Part shown: positions 1-12,316 of the stretch, piece after piece | Numbering within the stretch: position 1 is the stretch's first letter | How the letters are laid out: every line of letters begins with the position of its first letter | Assembly: GCA_947623455.1 (NCBI GenBank) | Contig: OX392531.1 | Location: forward strand, 58,357,274-58,421,273 | Source: Mimachlamys varia | Taxonomy: Eukaryota > Mollusca > Bivalvia > Pectinida > Pectinidae | DNA: 64,000 nt | Reading direction: 5' to 3' | Program-made: the position numbers and the translations under genes | Notes under the pieces: generated by a model | What the model was told of the DNA's origin: nothing | What the model saw: the letters and a program-made list of their open reading frames with translations, nothing else | Databases searched by the model: none

Positions 1-924
1 AGTCGTTAGATACTGGAATAGATCCTCTATCATAACGCAATTCCAAATATCTCCGTCAGCAGAATCTCACTTTCTTATCAGGACAATGCCAGGCCAAACG
101 TAAATAGGGCATGTCGTTAGTGTTTAACTCCAACAAATTTCTTGGTACTTAATTACAGCTCACACTTGACCCTTTAAATCAATTTTGAGACAATCTGGAT
201 TGGCGTGTAAGATAGCAGTCTGTGGGATGAAATACTATTTCAGTTAAAACAATTATCAGTGGTCTAGCTTCTATATTGAAGAGGACACTTACATGATAAT
301 TGTAGGCATGACAAAAATGTGTCTTTTGCCCAATCTTAAGACACACAGATACCACTGTTTACATTTGCTTATACATGTAAAATTATTGTTTGGTGTCTTT
401 GCAACAACGCACAAAAACGTTGAATCTCTGGCGAATTAATTATAAATAAGCAGAAGAATACCTCCTATCATTCAATATATACAAAAATGCCTATATAATT
501 GTTTCGTCTCTTAAGCTATAAAATCGTTAAATCGACACCTGTGCTCCTTTCACTGACACGGAATAAGAGAAGAATATAATCATGCTGCACTCCTTGCTCT
601 TTCCCGTATTCTTACTTTGGGCTGATTCCAAATTGTTCGCAAACAGCATTTCATTGCTGAATCCGCTCTTCACTCATTCTTTATGCTACTCCAATTAGTA
701 ACGACGCTGTGAAACCATGATTTGATTAAAGTGTTGTGTGTTTTGTATTTCTTTCCTATTTCCATTCCTTTGTCAAACGCAGCAAAACGTAGGTTACTGC
801 CATCCAATAAACATCACTAGTGCCCAGTTTAATTAAACGTGTCACTTTTAGTTATATTATTATAAACACGGTTATGTTGGGAATGTTAACTATTTTGCTA
901 TGCTATTATACGTTTGCTATTTAT
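1..924. other. No gene seen; possibly intronic
   Basis: I see no coding frame with protein-like composition on either strand, and no RNA gene. The stretch lies downstream, in the minus-strand sense, of the candidate first exon at 4397-4810. It may therefore be intron of that gene, whose remaining exons would lie off the left edge. That is inference only. Confidence 0.4.
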
Positions 925-3790
925 AAGTCATCCAGTAATGAAGGCAAACCATCCTTTCAGGAGACCCCAGTGTCAGTGTTAAGTTTGTACTAATGAAAAC
1001 AAAACATCCTTTAAGGAGACCCCAATGTCTCAGTGTCAGTGTTAATTTGTACTAATGAAAAATAAACATCCTTTCAGGAGACCCCAGTGTCAGTGTTAAT
1101 TTCGTACTAATGAAAAACAAACCAACCTTTCTGGAGACCCCAATGTCTCAGTGTCAGTGTTAAGTTTGTACTAATGAAAAACAAAACATCCTTTAAGGAG
1201 ACCCCAATGTCTCAGTGTCAGTGTTAATTTGTACTAATGAAAAATAAACATCCTTTCAGGAGACCCCAGTGTCAGCGTTTAGTTTGTATTAATAAAAAGA
1301 AACCATCATTTCAGGAGACCCCAGTGTCAGTGTTAAGTTTGTACTAATAAAAACAAAACATCCTTTAAGGAGACACAAATGTCTCAGTGTCAGTGTTAAG
1401 TTTGTACTAATGAAAACAAAACATCCTTTAAGGAGATCCAATGTCTCAGTGTCAGTGTTAAGTTTGTACTAATGAAAAACAAAACAACCTCTCAGGAAAC
1501 CCCAGTGTCTCAGTGTCAGTGTTAATTTTGTACTAATGAAAAACAAAACATCCTTTAAGGAGACCCCAATGTCTCAGTGTCAGTGTTAATTTTGTACTAA
1601 TAAAAAATAAACCATCCTTTAAGGAGACCCAAATGTCTCAATGTCAGTGTTAAGTTTGTACTAATAAAAAACAAACCATCCTTTTAGGAGACCCCAGTGT
1701 CAGTGTTAAGTTTGTACTAATGAAAAACAAACCAACCTTTCTGGAGACCCCAGTGTCTCAGTGTCAGTGTTAAATTTGTACTTATAAAAACAAACCATCC
1801 TTTCTGGAGATCCTAGTGTCTCAGTGTCAGTGTTAAGTTTGTAATAATAAAAACTAACCATCCTTCTTGGAGACCCAGTGTCTCAGTGTCAGAGTCTAGT
1901 TTTTTCTCTAATTAACTCACCATCCTTTCTGGAGACCCAGTGTATCAGTGTCAGTGTCAGTGTTAAGTTTGTACTAATAAAAACAAACCATCCTCAGTGT
2001 CAGAGTCTAATTTTTTCTCTTATAAACTAACCATCCTTTCTGGAGACCCAGTGTCTCAGTGTCAGAGTCTAGTGTTTTCTCTTATACACTAACCATCCTT
2101 TCTGGAGACCCCAGTGTATCTGTGTCAGAGTCTAGTTTTTTCTCTTATAAACTAACCATCCTTTCTGGAGACCCCAGTGTATCTGTGTCAGAGTCTAGTT
2201 TTTTTCCCTTATAAACTAACCATCCTTTCAGGAGACCCCGGTGTCTCAGAGTCAGTGTCAGTTTTTTCTCTTATAAACTAACTATCCTTTCTGGAGACCC
2301 CAGTGTCTCAGTGTCAAAGTCAGTGTTTTCTCTTATAAACTAACCATCCTTTCTGGAGACCAAGTGTCTCAGTGTCAGTGTTTTCTCTTATAAACTAACC
2401 ATCCTTTCTGGAGACCCAGTGTCTCAGTGTCAGAGTCTAGTTTTTTTTCTTATAAACTAACCATCCTTTCTCGAGACCCCAGTGTTTCAGAGTCAGAGTC
2501 TAGTTTTATCTCTTATAAACTAACCATCCTTTCTGGAGACCCCAGTGTATCTGTGTCAGAGTCTAGTGTTTTCTCTTATACACTAACCATCCTTTCTGGA
2601 GACCCCAGTGTATCTGTGTCAGAGTCTAGTTATTTCTCTTATAAACTAACCATTCTTTCTGGAGACCCCAGTGTATCTGTGTCAGAGTCTAGTTTTTTCT
2701 CTGATAAACTAACCAACCTTTCTGGAGACCCAGTGTCTCAGTGTCAGAGTCTAGTTTTTTTCCCTTATAAACTAACCATCCTTTCAGGAGACCCCGGTGT
2801 CTCAGAGTCAGTGTCAGTTTTTTCTCTTATAAACTAACCATCCTTTCTGGAGACCCCAGTGTCTCAATGTCAAAGTCAGTGTTTTCTCTTATAAACTAAC
2901 CATCCTTTCTGGAGACCCAGTGTCTCAGTGTCAGTGTCAGTGTTTTCTCTTATAAACTAACCATCCTTTCTGGAGACCCCAGTGTTTCAGTGTCAGAGTC
3001 TAGTTATTTCTCTTATAAACTTACCATCCTTTCTGGAGACCCAGTGTATCAGTGTCAGTGTTAAGTTTGTACTAATAAAAACAAACCATCCTCAGTGTCA
3101 GAGTCTAGTGTTTTCTCTTATAAACTAACCATCCTTTCTGGAGACCCCAGTGTATCTGTGTCAGAGTCTAGTTTTTTCTCTTATAAACTAACCATCCTTT
3201 CTGGAGACCCCAGTGTATCTGTGTCAGAGTCTAGTTTTTTCTCTTATAAACTAACCATCCTTTCTGGAGACCCCAGTGTATCTGTGTCAGAGTCTAGTTT
3301 TTTCTCTTATTAACTAACCATCCTTTCTGGAGACCCAGTGTCTCAGTGTCAGAGTCTAGTTTTTTTCCCTTATGAACTAACCATCCTTTCAGGAGACCCC
3401 GGTGTCTCAGAGTCAGTGTCAGTTTTTTCTCTTATAAACTAACCATCCTTTCTGGAGACCCCAGTGTCTCAGTGTCAAAGTCAGTGTTTTCTCTTACAAA
3501 CTAACCATCCTTTCAGGAGACCCAGTGTCTCAGTGTGAGTGTTTTCTCTTATAAACTAACCATCCTTTCTGGAGACCAAGTGTCTCAGTGTCAGAATCTA
3601 GTTTTTTTCTCTTATAAACTAACCATCCTTTCTGGAGACCCCAGTGTCTCAGTGTCAGTGTCTAGTTTTTTCTCTTATAAACTAACCATCCTTTCTGGAG
3701 ACCCCAGTGTCTCAGTGTCAGAGTCTAGTTTTTTCTCTTATAAACTAACCATCCTTTCAGGAGACCCCAGTGTCTCAGTGTCACTATATA
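925..3790. repeat. Minisatellite, ~63-65 bp unit, two subfamilies
   Basis: Tandem repeat with the shared core 'accatcctttctggagac' followed by 'cccagtgt..cagtgtcag'. In the left part (about 925-1860) units end in 'gttaagtttgtactaatgaa'. In the right part (about 1890-3790) the linker becomes 'agtctagttttttctctta' and many units are exactly 63 bp. Because 63 is divisible by three, the right part stays open in one frame and gives spurious repeated ORFs (2427-2837, 3095-3313, 3535-3831). Isolated units of the old type sit inside the new type (around 1960-2000 and 3060-3090), which suggests gene conversion or unequal exchange between the subfamilies. It lies in the inferred intron of the 4397-4810 gene. 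Confidence 0.93.
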
Positions 3791-3799
3791 TTTGTTTTA

Positions 3800-4396
3800 G
3801 AGACAGAATAGACCAGGTAAGATATTATTGAGCTAATAATGTAAGAATTTTACTATTACTAAATATCAAATTATATATCAATGTCAAACTTAACCAGTGC
3901 TTCTTTATAAAAGTATGACACTTGAAATCAATATTAAAGTAATCGAGCTATGTATATGAAATTTGAAATTCAAATTGAATGAGAGATTATACTTACCTTG
4001 ACAAAAATGACGGAAAATGATATTTGGTTAACCTTCATTATTAAATAGATGATATGATACTCTCTTAAATGTAATACATTGTAGTTCATAGGTAATAAGA
4101 GGTTTCTCTTTAATAGCTGTAAATTGACCAGGTTTTGTATTTTATTAGAAACTCATAAAATCAATGACATTTACAGCATTTGATTACACGTAGTATGATC
4201 TATATCTTTAAGTAGAATTGTTTTTGACACGACTCATCTATCATAAAAGTTTGCAGTTGTAGTTGCTAGCAGAGTATTTTTTTTAAAATTTTGATCAATC
4301 TCAAGAATTTACCTTGACATATTAAAAACTATTTTGATATAGGTATATGTACGATTACTATGTTGAAACAATGGTGTTATTTCTCTGTCTACGTAT
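3800..4396. other. Inferred intron 1 segment, no features
   Basis: AT-rich sequence between the minisatellite and the splice donor of the minus-strand exon at 4397-4810. No coding frame or repeat stands out. On the minus strand the intron opens with GTAAGTG immediately after the exon. Confidence 0.4.
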
Positions 4397-4810
4397 TCAC
4401 TTACCTAGATTTGGAGGAATCGGGTCGCAGAGTGTCATGTTATCATCTTCTACCACGGAGCTCAGTACGTTCCAAACACTGACGTCTGCATCACGTTTCG
4501 TGTTGCTAGTATATCCATTAGAGTTTGAAGAACTATTGTCATTAGATGTCCCACTTAACATGTCAATAACACCTTTTATCCTTCGCCGAAACACTTCTAT
4601 TCTAGCAATATTTTTATATTTTTTAAAGTTATAATTCCCTATCATTTCCCGGTACATTTTCTTCGTCTCCACGAACTGCTGAGTTTTGGTCACGTGATAT
4701 CCCCTCTGGTCATGTTTATGGACGACTAGAATCTGACAAAGTGTGACGACAACAATGAAGATGAGCAGGGCAAGGAACAGGACTGACGGCAGATCTCGTT
4801 TGTGGAACAT
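4397..4810 (-). CDS. Putative first exon of a type II membrane glycosyltransferase (beta-1,4-galactosyltransferase-like)
   Basis: The open frame starts at the ATG at 4810 and encodes about 137 residues. Residues 1-9 are short and positively charged (MFHKRDLPS). A hydrophobic segment at about residues 10-30 would be a signal anchor, giving a type II topology (N-terminus cytosolic, remainder lumenal). A Ser/Asn-rich stem of about 70 residues follows. The frame ends in LCDPIPPNLG, which resembles the cysteine/proline motif opening the catalytic domain of beta-1,4-galactosyltransferases (family GT7). On the minus strand this motif runs straight into AATCTAG|GTAAGTG, a strong splice donor, so this is probably exon 1 with the catalytic exons beyond the window start. 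Such enzymes act in the Golgi and transfer galactose or GalNAc to glycans. The membrane segment and donor are seen; the family assignment rests on a short motif and is tentative. Confidence 0.55.
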   Translation of the reverse strand: MFHKRDLPSVLFLALLIFIVVVTLCQILVVHKHDQRGYHVTKTQQFVETKKMYREMIGNYNFKKYKNIARIEVFRRRIKGVIDMLSGTSNDNSSSNSNGYTSNTKRDADVSVWNVLSSVVEDDNMTLCDPIPPNLGK

Positions 4811-4967
4811 AGCGTAAGCCCCGGTACATTGGTGGCCATCTGTTGAATCTCCACTTCTCCGACCATGTTGGAGTGATTTGTACCAATAGCATTAAGTCCT
4901 AGACAAATACGGTAAAAGTTTACAGATCATCATTTCTTGTAATGTTCTGGGTTTACCATCCTTGCAG

Positions 4968-5184
4968 GCTATATGTGGACAAGGGACGTGCTGTGGCACA
5001 GCTCATTTGTTGGCCTGCTCTCTTGCTATAACAGCATTTTATTGAACGCTCCTGTATTAACTCTGCCAGCTTCCGTGCCTGCTCTACCAATGAATGCTTG
5101 TGTGCATATGCCGTCGCGAAGCAACGCCGTCAGAATCGTCCATACCCTTGTAAGCGCATGTTTTCTGGGCTCATGTTACGATAA
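4968..5184 (+). pseudogene. Possible cysteine-rich peptide exon, frame-broken
   Basis: A splice-acceptor-like tract (accatccttgcag) ends at 4967. It is followed by a frame rich in cysteine (CGQGTCC, then another C eight residues later) that stops at the TGA at 5043-5045. From about 5041 the next frame over continues with five more cysteines in about 40 residues and stops at 5182-5184. A single-base frameshift would join them into one small disulfide-rich secreted-type domain of about 70 residues. The -CxxGxCC- spacing recalls small secreted signalling or defence peptides, but I cannot name a family. It could be a decayed exon or chance; a 71-codon ORF also exists here in the third frame (4973-5188). 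Confidence 0.2.
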
Positions 5185-5189
5185 GTGAC

Positions 5190-6020
5190 GCGTGCAGACA
5201 GGCGAGTGTGGCGTTCTACAAGATCTTTCTTACTCTGACTTCCGAGGTAGTGCCAAAATGATGGTAGTTAGAGCCAAAATCGTCACTAATCCTTTACATA
5301 GAAATGATGACAGGAACGTATGTCCTTACACACATCTTTCAGTGGTGAATTATCTTATTTACAGCTGATCCTGTTACGCGACTTCGTGGTATAATATTTC
5401 AGCCTAAGAGGTTATCTGAAACATCGATTGGAAATAATTACTTGCTCGAAGCCTAATCCTGACCTTTTATATTATGTATTCAAAATTAATTCACCTTACA
5501 TTCGTATTCTTTTTTTTATGAATGAGATAGGACATTTTAATCAATCAATATTCAAACCTCAATTTCAAAAAAAATGAGAGCCTCTATATATCGTCTGCAG
5601 TGATGCCCCGATCAATACCAAAGTGTAGAGGTCAAGGTGGAGCTCTAGTTTTGCTCTTCTTACGTGTTTTATTCAGTTCACACACAGAGATGTTTTTGAC
5701 GTGGGCGTCGAAATTGGCAGTGATCTTATCAAATGTTATATTGGTCAATTATGGTCGTGGAATAACCCTAAACCTATAGATTCTATACACTAACGTGAGT
5801 TTTATATTCGTGTGTTGTCAGACGTGCTAAAATAATAACATTAACTGCAGCATTTGTTTTATAGATTAACACAATAAGGCGATCTAATAGCTAAAAGTAT
5901 TTTTAAAAGTAATGCTTATTGTGTTCATTTAATCTATGAACGAATAACAACATGAATTTGTCTATATGTCTCACAAACGTACATCTTTCAAACAATATTG
6001 CAAGCAAATCGGTTGTTGAT
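5190..6020. other. Non-coding, no recognisable feature
   Basis: AT-rich intergenic sequence between the cysteine-rich frames and the 44 bp minisatellite. I see no supported gene, RNA or repeat. Confidence 0.4.
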
Positions 6021-6024
6021 AAAT

Positions 6025-9000
6025 TATGTATGTATATAAATCATTTCACCTATATCTCATTCGGTTATTAATTATGTATATACACAATCTCACCTATATG
6101 TCATTCGGTTATCAATTATGTATATACACCATATCACCTATATGCCAGTCAGTTATTAATTATGTATATACACCATCTCACCTACATGTCATTCGGTTAT
6201 TAATTATGTATATGCACCATCTCACCTATATGCCAGTCAGTTATTAATTATGTATATGCACCATCTCACCTATATGCCAGTCAGTTATTAATTATGTATA
6301 TACACCATCTCACCTATATGCCAGTCAGTTATTAATTATGTATATACACCATCTCACCTATATGTCATTCGGTTATCAATTATGTATCTTCACCATCTCA
6401 CCTACATGCCATTCGGTTATTGTTTATGTATATACACCATCTCACCTATATGTCATTCGGTTATCAATTATGTATATTCACCATCTCACCTACATGTCAT
6501 TCGGTTATTGCTTATGTATATACACCATCCCACCTACATGTCATTCGGTTATTGCTTATGTATATACACCATCTCACCTACATGTCATTCGGTTATTGCT
6601 TATGTATATACACCATCTCACCTATATGTCATTCGGTTATTAATTATGTATATACACCATCTCATCTATATGTCATTCGGTTATTAATTATGTATATACA
6701 CCATCTCTCCTACATGTCTTTCGGTTATTAATTATGTATATTCACCATCTCACCTACATGTCATTCGGTTATTGTTTATGTATATACACCATCTAACCTA
6801 CATGTCATTCGGTTATCAATTATGTATATACACCATCTCACCTACATGTCATTCGGTTATTGCTTATGTATATACACCATCTCACCTATATGTCATTCGG
6901 TTATTAATTATGTATATATACCATCTCACCTACATGTCTTTCGGTTATTAATTATGTATATACACCATCTCACCTATATGCCATTCGGTTATCAATTATG
7001 TATATACACCATCTCACCTACATGTCATTCGGTTACTAATTATGTATATGCACCATCTCACCTATATGCCATTCGGTTACTAATTATGTATATACACCAT
7101 CTCACCTATATGCCATTCGGTTACTAATTATGTATATGCACCATATCACCTATATGTCATTCGGTTATCAATTATGTATCTTCACCATCTCACCTATAAG
7201 CCATTCGGTTATCAATTATGTATATACACCATCTCACCTATAAGCCATTCGGTTATTAATTATGTATATACACCATCTCACCTACATGTCATTCGGTTAT
7301 TAATTATGTATATACACCATCTCACCTATATGCCATTCAGTTATTAATTATGTATATACACCATCTCAACTATATGCCATTCAGTTATTAATTATGTATA
7401 TACACCATCTCACCTATATGCCATTCAGTTATTAATTATGTATAAACACCATCTCACCTACATGTCATTCGGTTATTAATTATGTATATACACCATCTCA
7501 CCTACATGCCATTCGGTTATTGATTATGTATATACACCATCTCACCTACATGTCATTCGGTTATTAATTATGTATATACACCATCTCACCTATATGCCAT
7601 TCAGTTATTAATTATGTATAAACACCATCTCACCTACATGTCATTCGGTTATTAATTATGTATATACACCATCTCACCTACATGCCATTCGGTTATTAAT
7701 TATGTATCTTCACCATCTCACCTACATGTCTTTCGGTTATTAATTATGTATATACACCATCTCACCTACATGCCATTCGGTTATTGATTATGTATATACA
7801 CCATCTCACCTACATGTCATTCGGTTATTAATTATGTATATACACCATCTAACCTACATGTCATTCGGTTATTAATTATGTATATACACCATCTAACCTA
7901 CATGTCTTTCGGTTATTAACTATGTATATAAACCATCTCACCTACATTTCATTCGGTTATTAATTATGTATATACACCATCTCACCTACATGACATCTCA
8001 CCTATATGTCATTCGGTTATTAATTATGTATATGCACCATCTCACCTACATGCCATTCGGTTATCAATTATGTATATACACCATCTCACCTATATGTCAT
8101 TCAGTTATAAATCACATATATTCACCATCTCACCTATATGCCATTCGGTTATTAATTATGTATCTTCACCATCTCACCTATATGTCATTCGGTTACCAAT
8201 TATGTATATACACCATCTCACCTACATGCCATTCGGTTATTGATTATGTATATACACCATCTCACCTACATGTCATTCGGTTATTAATTATGTATATACA
8301 CCATCTAACCTACATGTCTTTCGGTTATTAACTATGTATATAAACCATCTCACCTACATGTCATTCGGTTATTAATTATGTATATACACCATCTCACCTA
8401 CATGACATCTCACCTATATGTCATTCGGTTATTAATTATGTATATGCACCATCTCACCTACATGCCATTCGGTTATCAATTATGTATATACACCATCTCA
8501 CCTATATGTCATTCAGTTATAAATCACATATATTCACCATCTCACCTATATGCTATTCGGTTATTAATTATGTATCTTCACCATCTCACCTATATGTCAT
8601 TCGGTTATCAATTATGTATATACACCATCTCACCTATATGTCATTCGGTTATTGCTTATGTATATGCACCATATCACCTATATGCCATTCGGTTATTAAT
8701 TATGGATATTCACCATCTCACCTATATGCCATTCAGTTATTAATTATGTATATGCACCATCTCACCTATATGCCATTCAGTTATTAATTATGTATATACA
8801 CCATCTCACCTATATGCCATTCGGTTATTAATTATGTATATACACCATCTCACCTACATGTCATTCGGTTATTAATTATGTATATACACCATCTCACCTA
8901 CATGACATCTCACCTATATGTCATTCGGTTATTAATTATGTATATACACCATCTCACCTATATGTCATTCGGTTATTGCTTATGTATATACACCATCTCA

Positions 9001-9245
9001 CCTATATGACATCTCACCTATATGTCATTCGGTTATTAATTATGTATATACACCATCTCACCTATATGCCATTCGGTTATTAATTATGTATATACACAAT
9101 CTCACGCATATGTCATTCGGTTATTAATTATGTATATACACAATCTCACGCATATGTCATTCGGTTATTAATTAGGTATATACACCATCTCACCTACATG
9201 TCATTCGGTTATTAATTACATATATTCACCATCTCACCTATATGG
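6025..9245. repeat. Minisatellite, 44 bp unit, ~70 copies
   Basis: Unit approximately 'tcattcggttattaattatg' + 'tatatacaccatctcaccta' + 'catg' (44 bp). Point variants recur: taatt/tgctt, tatatg/catcttc, gccatt/gtcatt, cggtt/cagtt. Since 44 is not divisible by three, three units (132 bp) read open in every frame, which explains the many overlapping ORFs of Tyr/His/Ile/Ser-rich peptides; none is a gene. A 412 bp block is duplicated in tandem (7966-8377 and 8378 onward). A shortened junction, 'catgacatctcacc', occurs at about 7990, 8402, 8903 and 9007 and marks recurrent internal deletions. The right edge decays and is followed by a SINE. Confidence 0.95.
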
Positions 9246-9279
9246 CATCTGTTTATTAGTTCTGTTTATATGTCTATAT

Positions 9280-9503
9280 GACCGCGGTGGCCTAATGGTT
9301 AAGGTGTCCCGGGAAGTCTACCACTAGCTCTCCATTTTTGCGTTGCTAGTTCGGATCCCACGTGGGGCAGTGGCTTGGTACTGACTGTAGGTCGGTTTTT
9401 TTTTCTCCTGATGCGGTGGCGTTCCTCCATCTCCAAACCCTGGCAAGTCCTAAAATAACCCTGGTTGCTAATATGACGTAAAATTAAATGAACCAAACCA
9501 AAC
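9280..9503 (+). mobile_element. tRNA-derived SINE
   Basis: The 5' part resembles a tRNA gene with an internal RNA polymerase III promoter. An A-box-like TGGCCTAATGGTTAAGG starts near 9288 and a B-box GTTCGGATCC lies at 9349-9358. A non-tRNA body follows (containing a run of T and 'cctggcaagtcctaaaataa'), then a short A-rich tail with 'aaccaaaccaaac' repeats ending near 9503. This layout fits invertebrate tRNA-SINEs. I could not define target-site duplications. The minus-strand 65-codon ORF (9299-9496) is incidental. It sits at the ragged end of the 44 bp minisatellite. Confidence 0.75.
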
Positions 9504-9782
9504 AGCTTTTATGACATTCCTTTATTAGTTTTGGATATCCATAATACCACTTATGAGTTCTGTTTATTAGTTTTGTATATACATATATATGTGCACTCAC
9601 CTATATGAGGGTTAGGGTTCGGGTTAATTGTTTTTTTAGTTGTCGGTATAGATAACCGCACTTATGCCATTCCTCTATATATCTTTATACGTATCATGTC
9701 AACTATATGTATATGATTTCCTTATATATTTTCAAGATCACCTATACGGAATATGTTTACTAGTTATATTTATAAATAATGT

Positions 9783-12165
9783 TTATTAATAAATGTATCT
9801 ATAGACCTGACTCTAGTATAGAATACTGGAGTAGATTCGAAGAAATTCTTGATAAAGCTAGTGAGAGAAATTTAGATATGCTCATAACTGGTGATTTAAA
9901 TGTTGATATGCTAAAGACCTCACCTACTTAACACGTGTCTAGACTCTTAACTAAGTTTAACCTTAAAAGTATTAAATATACCAACTAGAGTGACACCTGA
10001 TAGAGCAACCTCCATAGAGGTTGTCTTTACAAATAATCCCTCCATAGTGAAAAATACACATGTTGACCCAGCCTTCTGTAGTGATCATTCCCCTATATAT
10101 ATGGAAGTTTGTTATGCTGTCCTCAAACAAAAAGCCTATAAAAAGACTAAATGGATGTATAACTATACTGACTATAATAGTATTATAATGCTCTGAATGC
10201 TGTTGACTGGAATGTAAGTGCTGTTAATATGGAATCCCATGAATTTAATATGTTTTTAACTTAAACTATATCTAAACTGGTGACAAAATATATTCAAGAA
10301 AAACTATTACTATCCGACCTGATGACAAACCATGGGTGACTACCAATATCAGACTTTAAGATAAGGCAAAGGAATAGGATGCATAAGAAAGCCAGACATA
10401 CTGACAAAAAAAGAACACTGGACTAAATATAGACAAGTATGTTATTAAGCTGGTAAGAGATGCAAAGCATAATTATCTTGATAATTTTCATAAGTCTTTA
10501 AGCGATGAATCAATGCCCCCAATAAATGGTGGAAAATTGCTAAATCCCTAACTAATTTTTACAAAAAAAACTGAGCCAATTCCACCATTGAGTGTTAATA
10601 ATACACTTATTCAACATCCAACTGATAAAGCTTTAAATGAAAAGAAACCTGCATGACCAGATGGGATTTTACCTAAAGTTATGAAAAGTTAGAACCTTCC
10701 TTAATACTCCCACTTATAATATTATTTAATAAAACTATATCTTACGGGTGTATAACTGGGCCATGGAAAATGGCTAATGTTAGTGATGTTTACAGCGGAA
10801 ATGGTTTAAAAATGTTTTCAAATACTTATATAACTATTTTACAACTAAAAATATACTTTCAAAGGACCAGTCATGCTTTAAACCTGGTGATTCAACAGTA
10901 AACATTTTTCTCTCTATAAACCACACTATAATTAGTAATCTAGATAAAGGAAAAGAACTAAAGTTTGTATTTTGTGACACCAGCAAGGCTTTTGACAGAG
11001 TTTGACGCAAAGGGTTATTACATAAACTTAGAGCATATGGTATTTCGGGTAATGTGTTTAATTGGTTTGAAAATTATCTGGAAGATAGAAAACAAAGAGT
11101 GCTAACTGAAGGTCATTTTCTACTTTTAGGCTTGTTAATGCCGGTGTTCCTCAGGGATCCGTTCTCTGGCCATTTTTAGTTCTTCTATTCATTAAAGATA
11201 TTACTGATCTTGTCAAAAATAACATTAGAGAAAATTAATAATTAGACTAGTACATGGGATATTAAGTTTAAACCATCTAAAACCAAATCCCTCATCTTTT
11301 CTAGAAAAAAACATCCCACCCATCTCTTCTCAAATACTGATATTGATAACCCTAACCCTAACCACAAACACCTTGGAGTGACTTTCTCTGAAGATGACAC
11401 TTTGTCTATCAATGTTCATTTAATATATGAAAAGGCTAGTAAAAGAATAAACATAATTAGGTGCCTTAAATATAAGATTGATAGGAAATCACTTTGCACA
11501 ATATATACTACATTTATACGACCAATGCATGAGTACGCAGATATTGTCTAGGCCAACTGCTCTGACAATTTTAGAAACTTATTAAAATCTGTGCAAATGG
11601 AAGCGACCAAAATTATCACAGGCCTAAGGAAAGGTACATCACACCAAACTCTATACAAAGAACTAGGCTGGGAACCTCTTGATCGAAGGATGAACCATAA
11701 GCTAACCCGATGTACAAAATAACTAATGAATTGTCAGCATAATATTTCCATGACTTTATTGACCTTCTAATCCATAATTCAGAGAATGATATGTATACTC
11801 AATATATATATTATACTAAATATAAAAATGTTTAATCCGCCACTGTGCCGCACAGAATCCTATGCCAATAGTTTCTTTCCACTTATGTGCAACAAGTTAA
11901 ATGATCTTGGAAATGATATAGTACATACACCTACTCTTAATACATTCAAGGCTAAGATATATAATCAAATCAGTTTTAATAATGATATATCTGATGTATT
12001 AAAAAACTGTGAGTGCAGAAATGAGATGAAAGATTTAAAAATAGAACAATGGCCCGCTATAATTCATGGACAAAAAACTATATGTTTCTAAAAAGTTTCT
12101 TAAAAGTCTCTAGCTATATTGCTGCATCTTCGTGTTATTATACTTCTTTTTATTATATTCTTTTA
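9783..12165 (+). pseudogene. Degenerate non-LTR (LINE) retrotransposon, endonuclease + RT remnants
   Basis: Reading through several frames on the + strand gives an apurinic-endonuclease-like region (ITGDLNVDML near 9880-9915; FCSDHSPIYMEV near 10066-10108). Reverse transcriptase remnants follow: FCDTSKAFDRV (motif A type) near 10973-11003, GVPQGSVLGP-like sequence near 11140-11170, and a C-terminal part with KHLGVTFS near 11368-11391, then IRPMHEYADIV and TGLRKGTSH. The region is split by many stops and frameshifts. The catalytic YADD block expected between motif B (about 11170) and the WDIKFKPSKTK-like segment (about 11245) is missing, so an internal deletion has removed the active site. Family resemblance is to Jockey/CR1-type elements (inferred from motif order). 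Dead copy. The 68- and 101-codon ORFs inside (9990-10196, 11786-12091) are its fragments. Confidence 0.8.
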
Positions 12166-12316
12166 TTTTATTATTAACCTTTATGCCCTACCGAATGAAT
12201 GTAACCATTGTTGATGCTGCATAACACAATTTTTTTCTCAACTTCTTGTGTACAACAACAGTGTGGTATGAACGAGGGACAGTAATAGCTTGAAATAATT
12301 TGAGGATTGTAGCATT

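Noticed and set aside
6026..8787. Families of Tyr/His/Ser-rich repeat proteins in all three forward frames
   Set aside because: A 44 bp tandem unit stays open in every frame; the same array is open in several frames at once, which a real gene would not be.
9280..9370. Functional tRNA gene
   Set aside because: A- and B-box are present, but the acceptor stem does not pair and a SINE body and tail follow.
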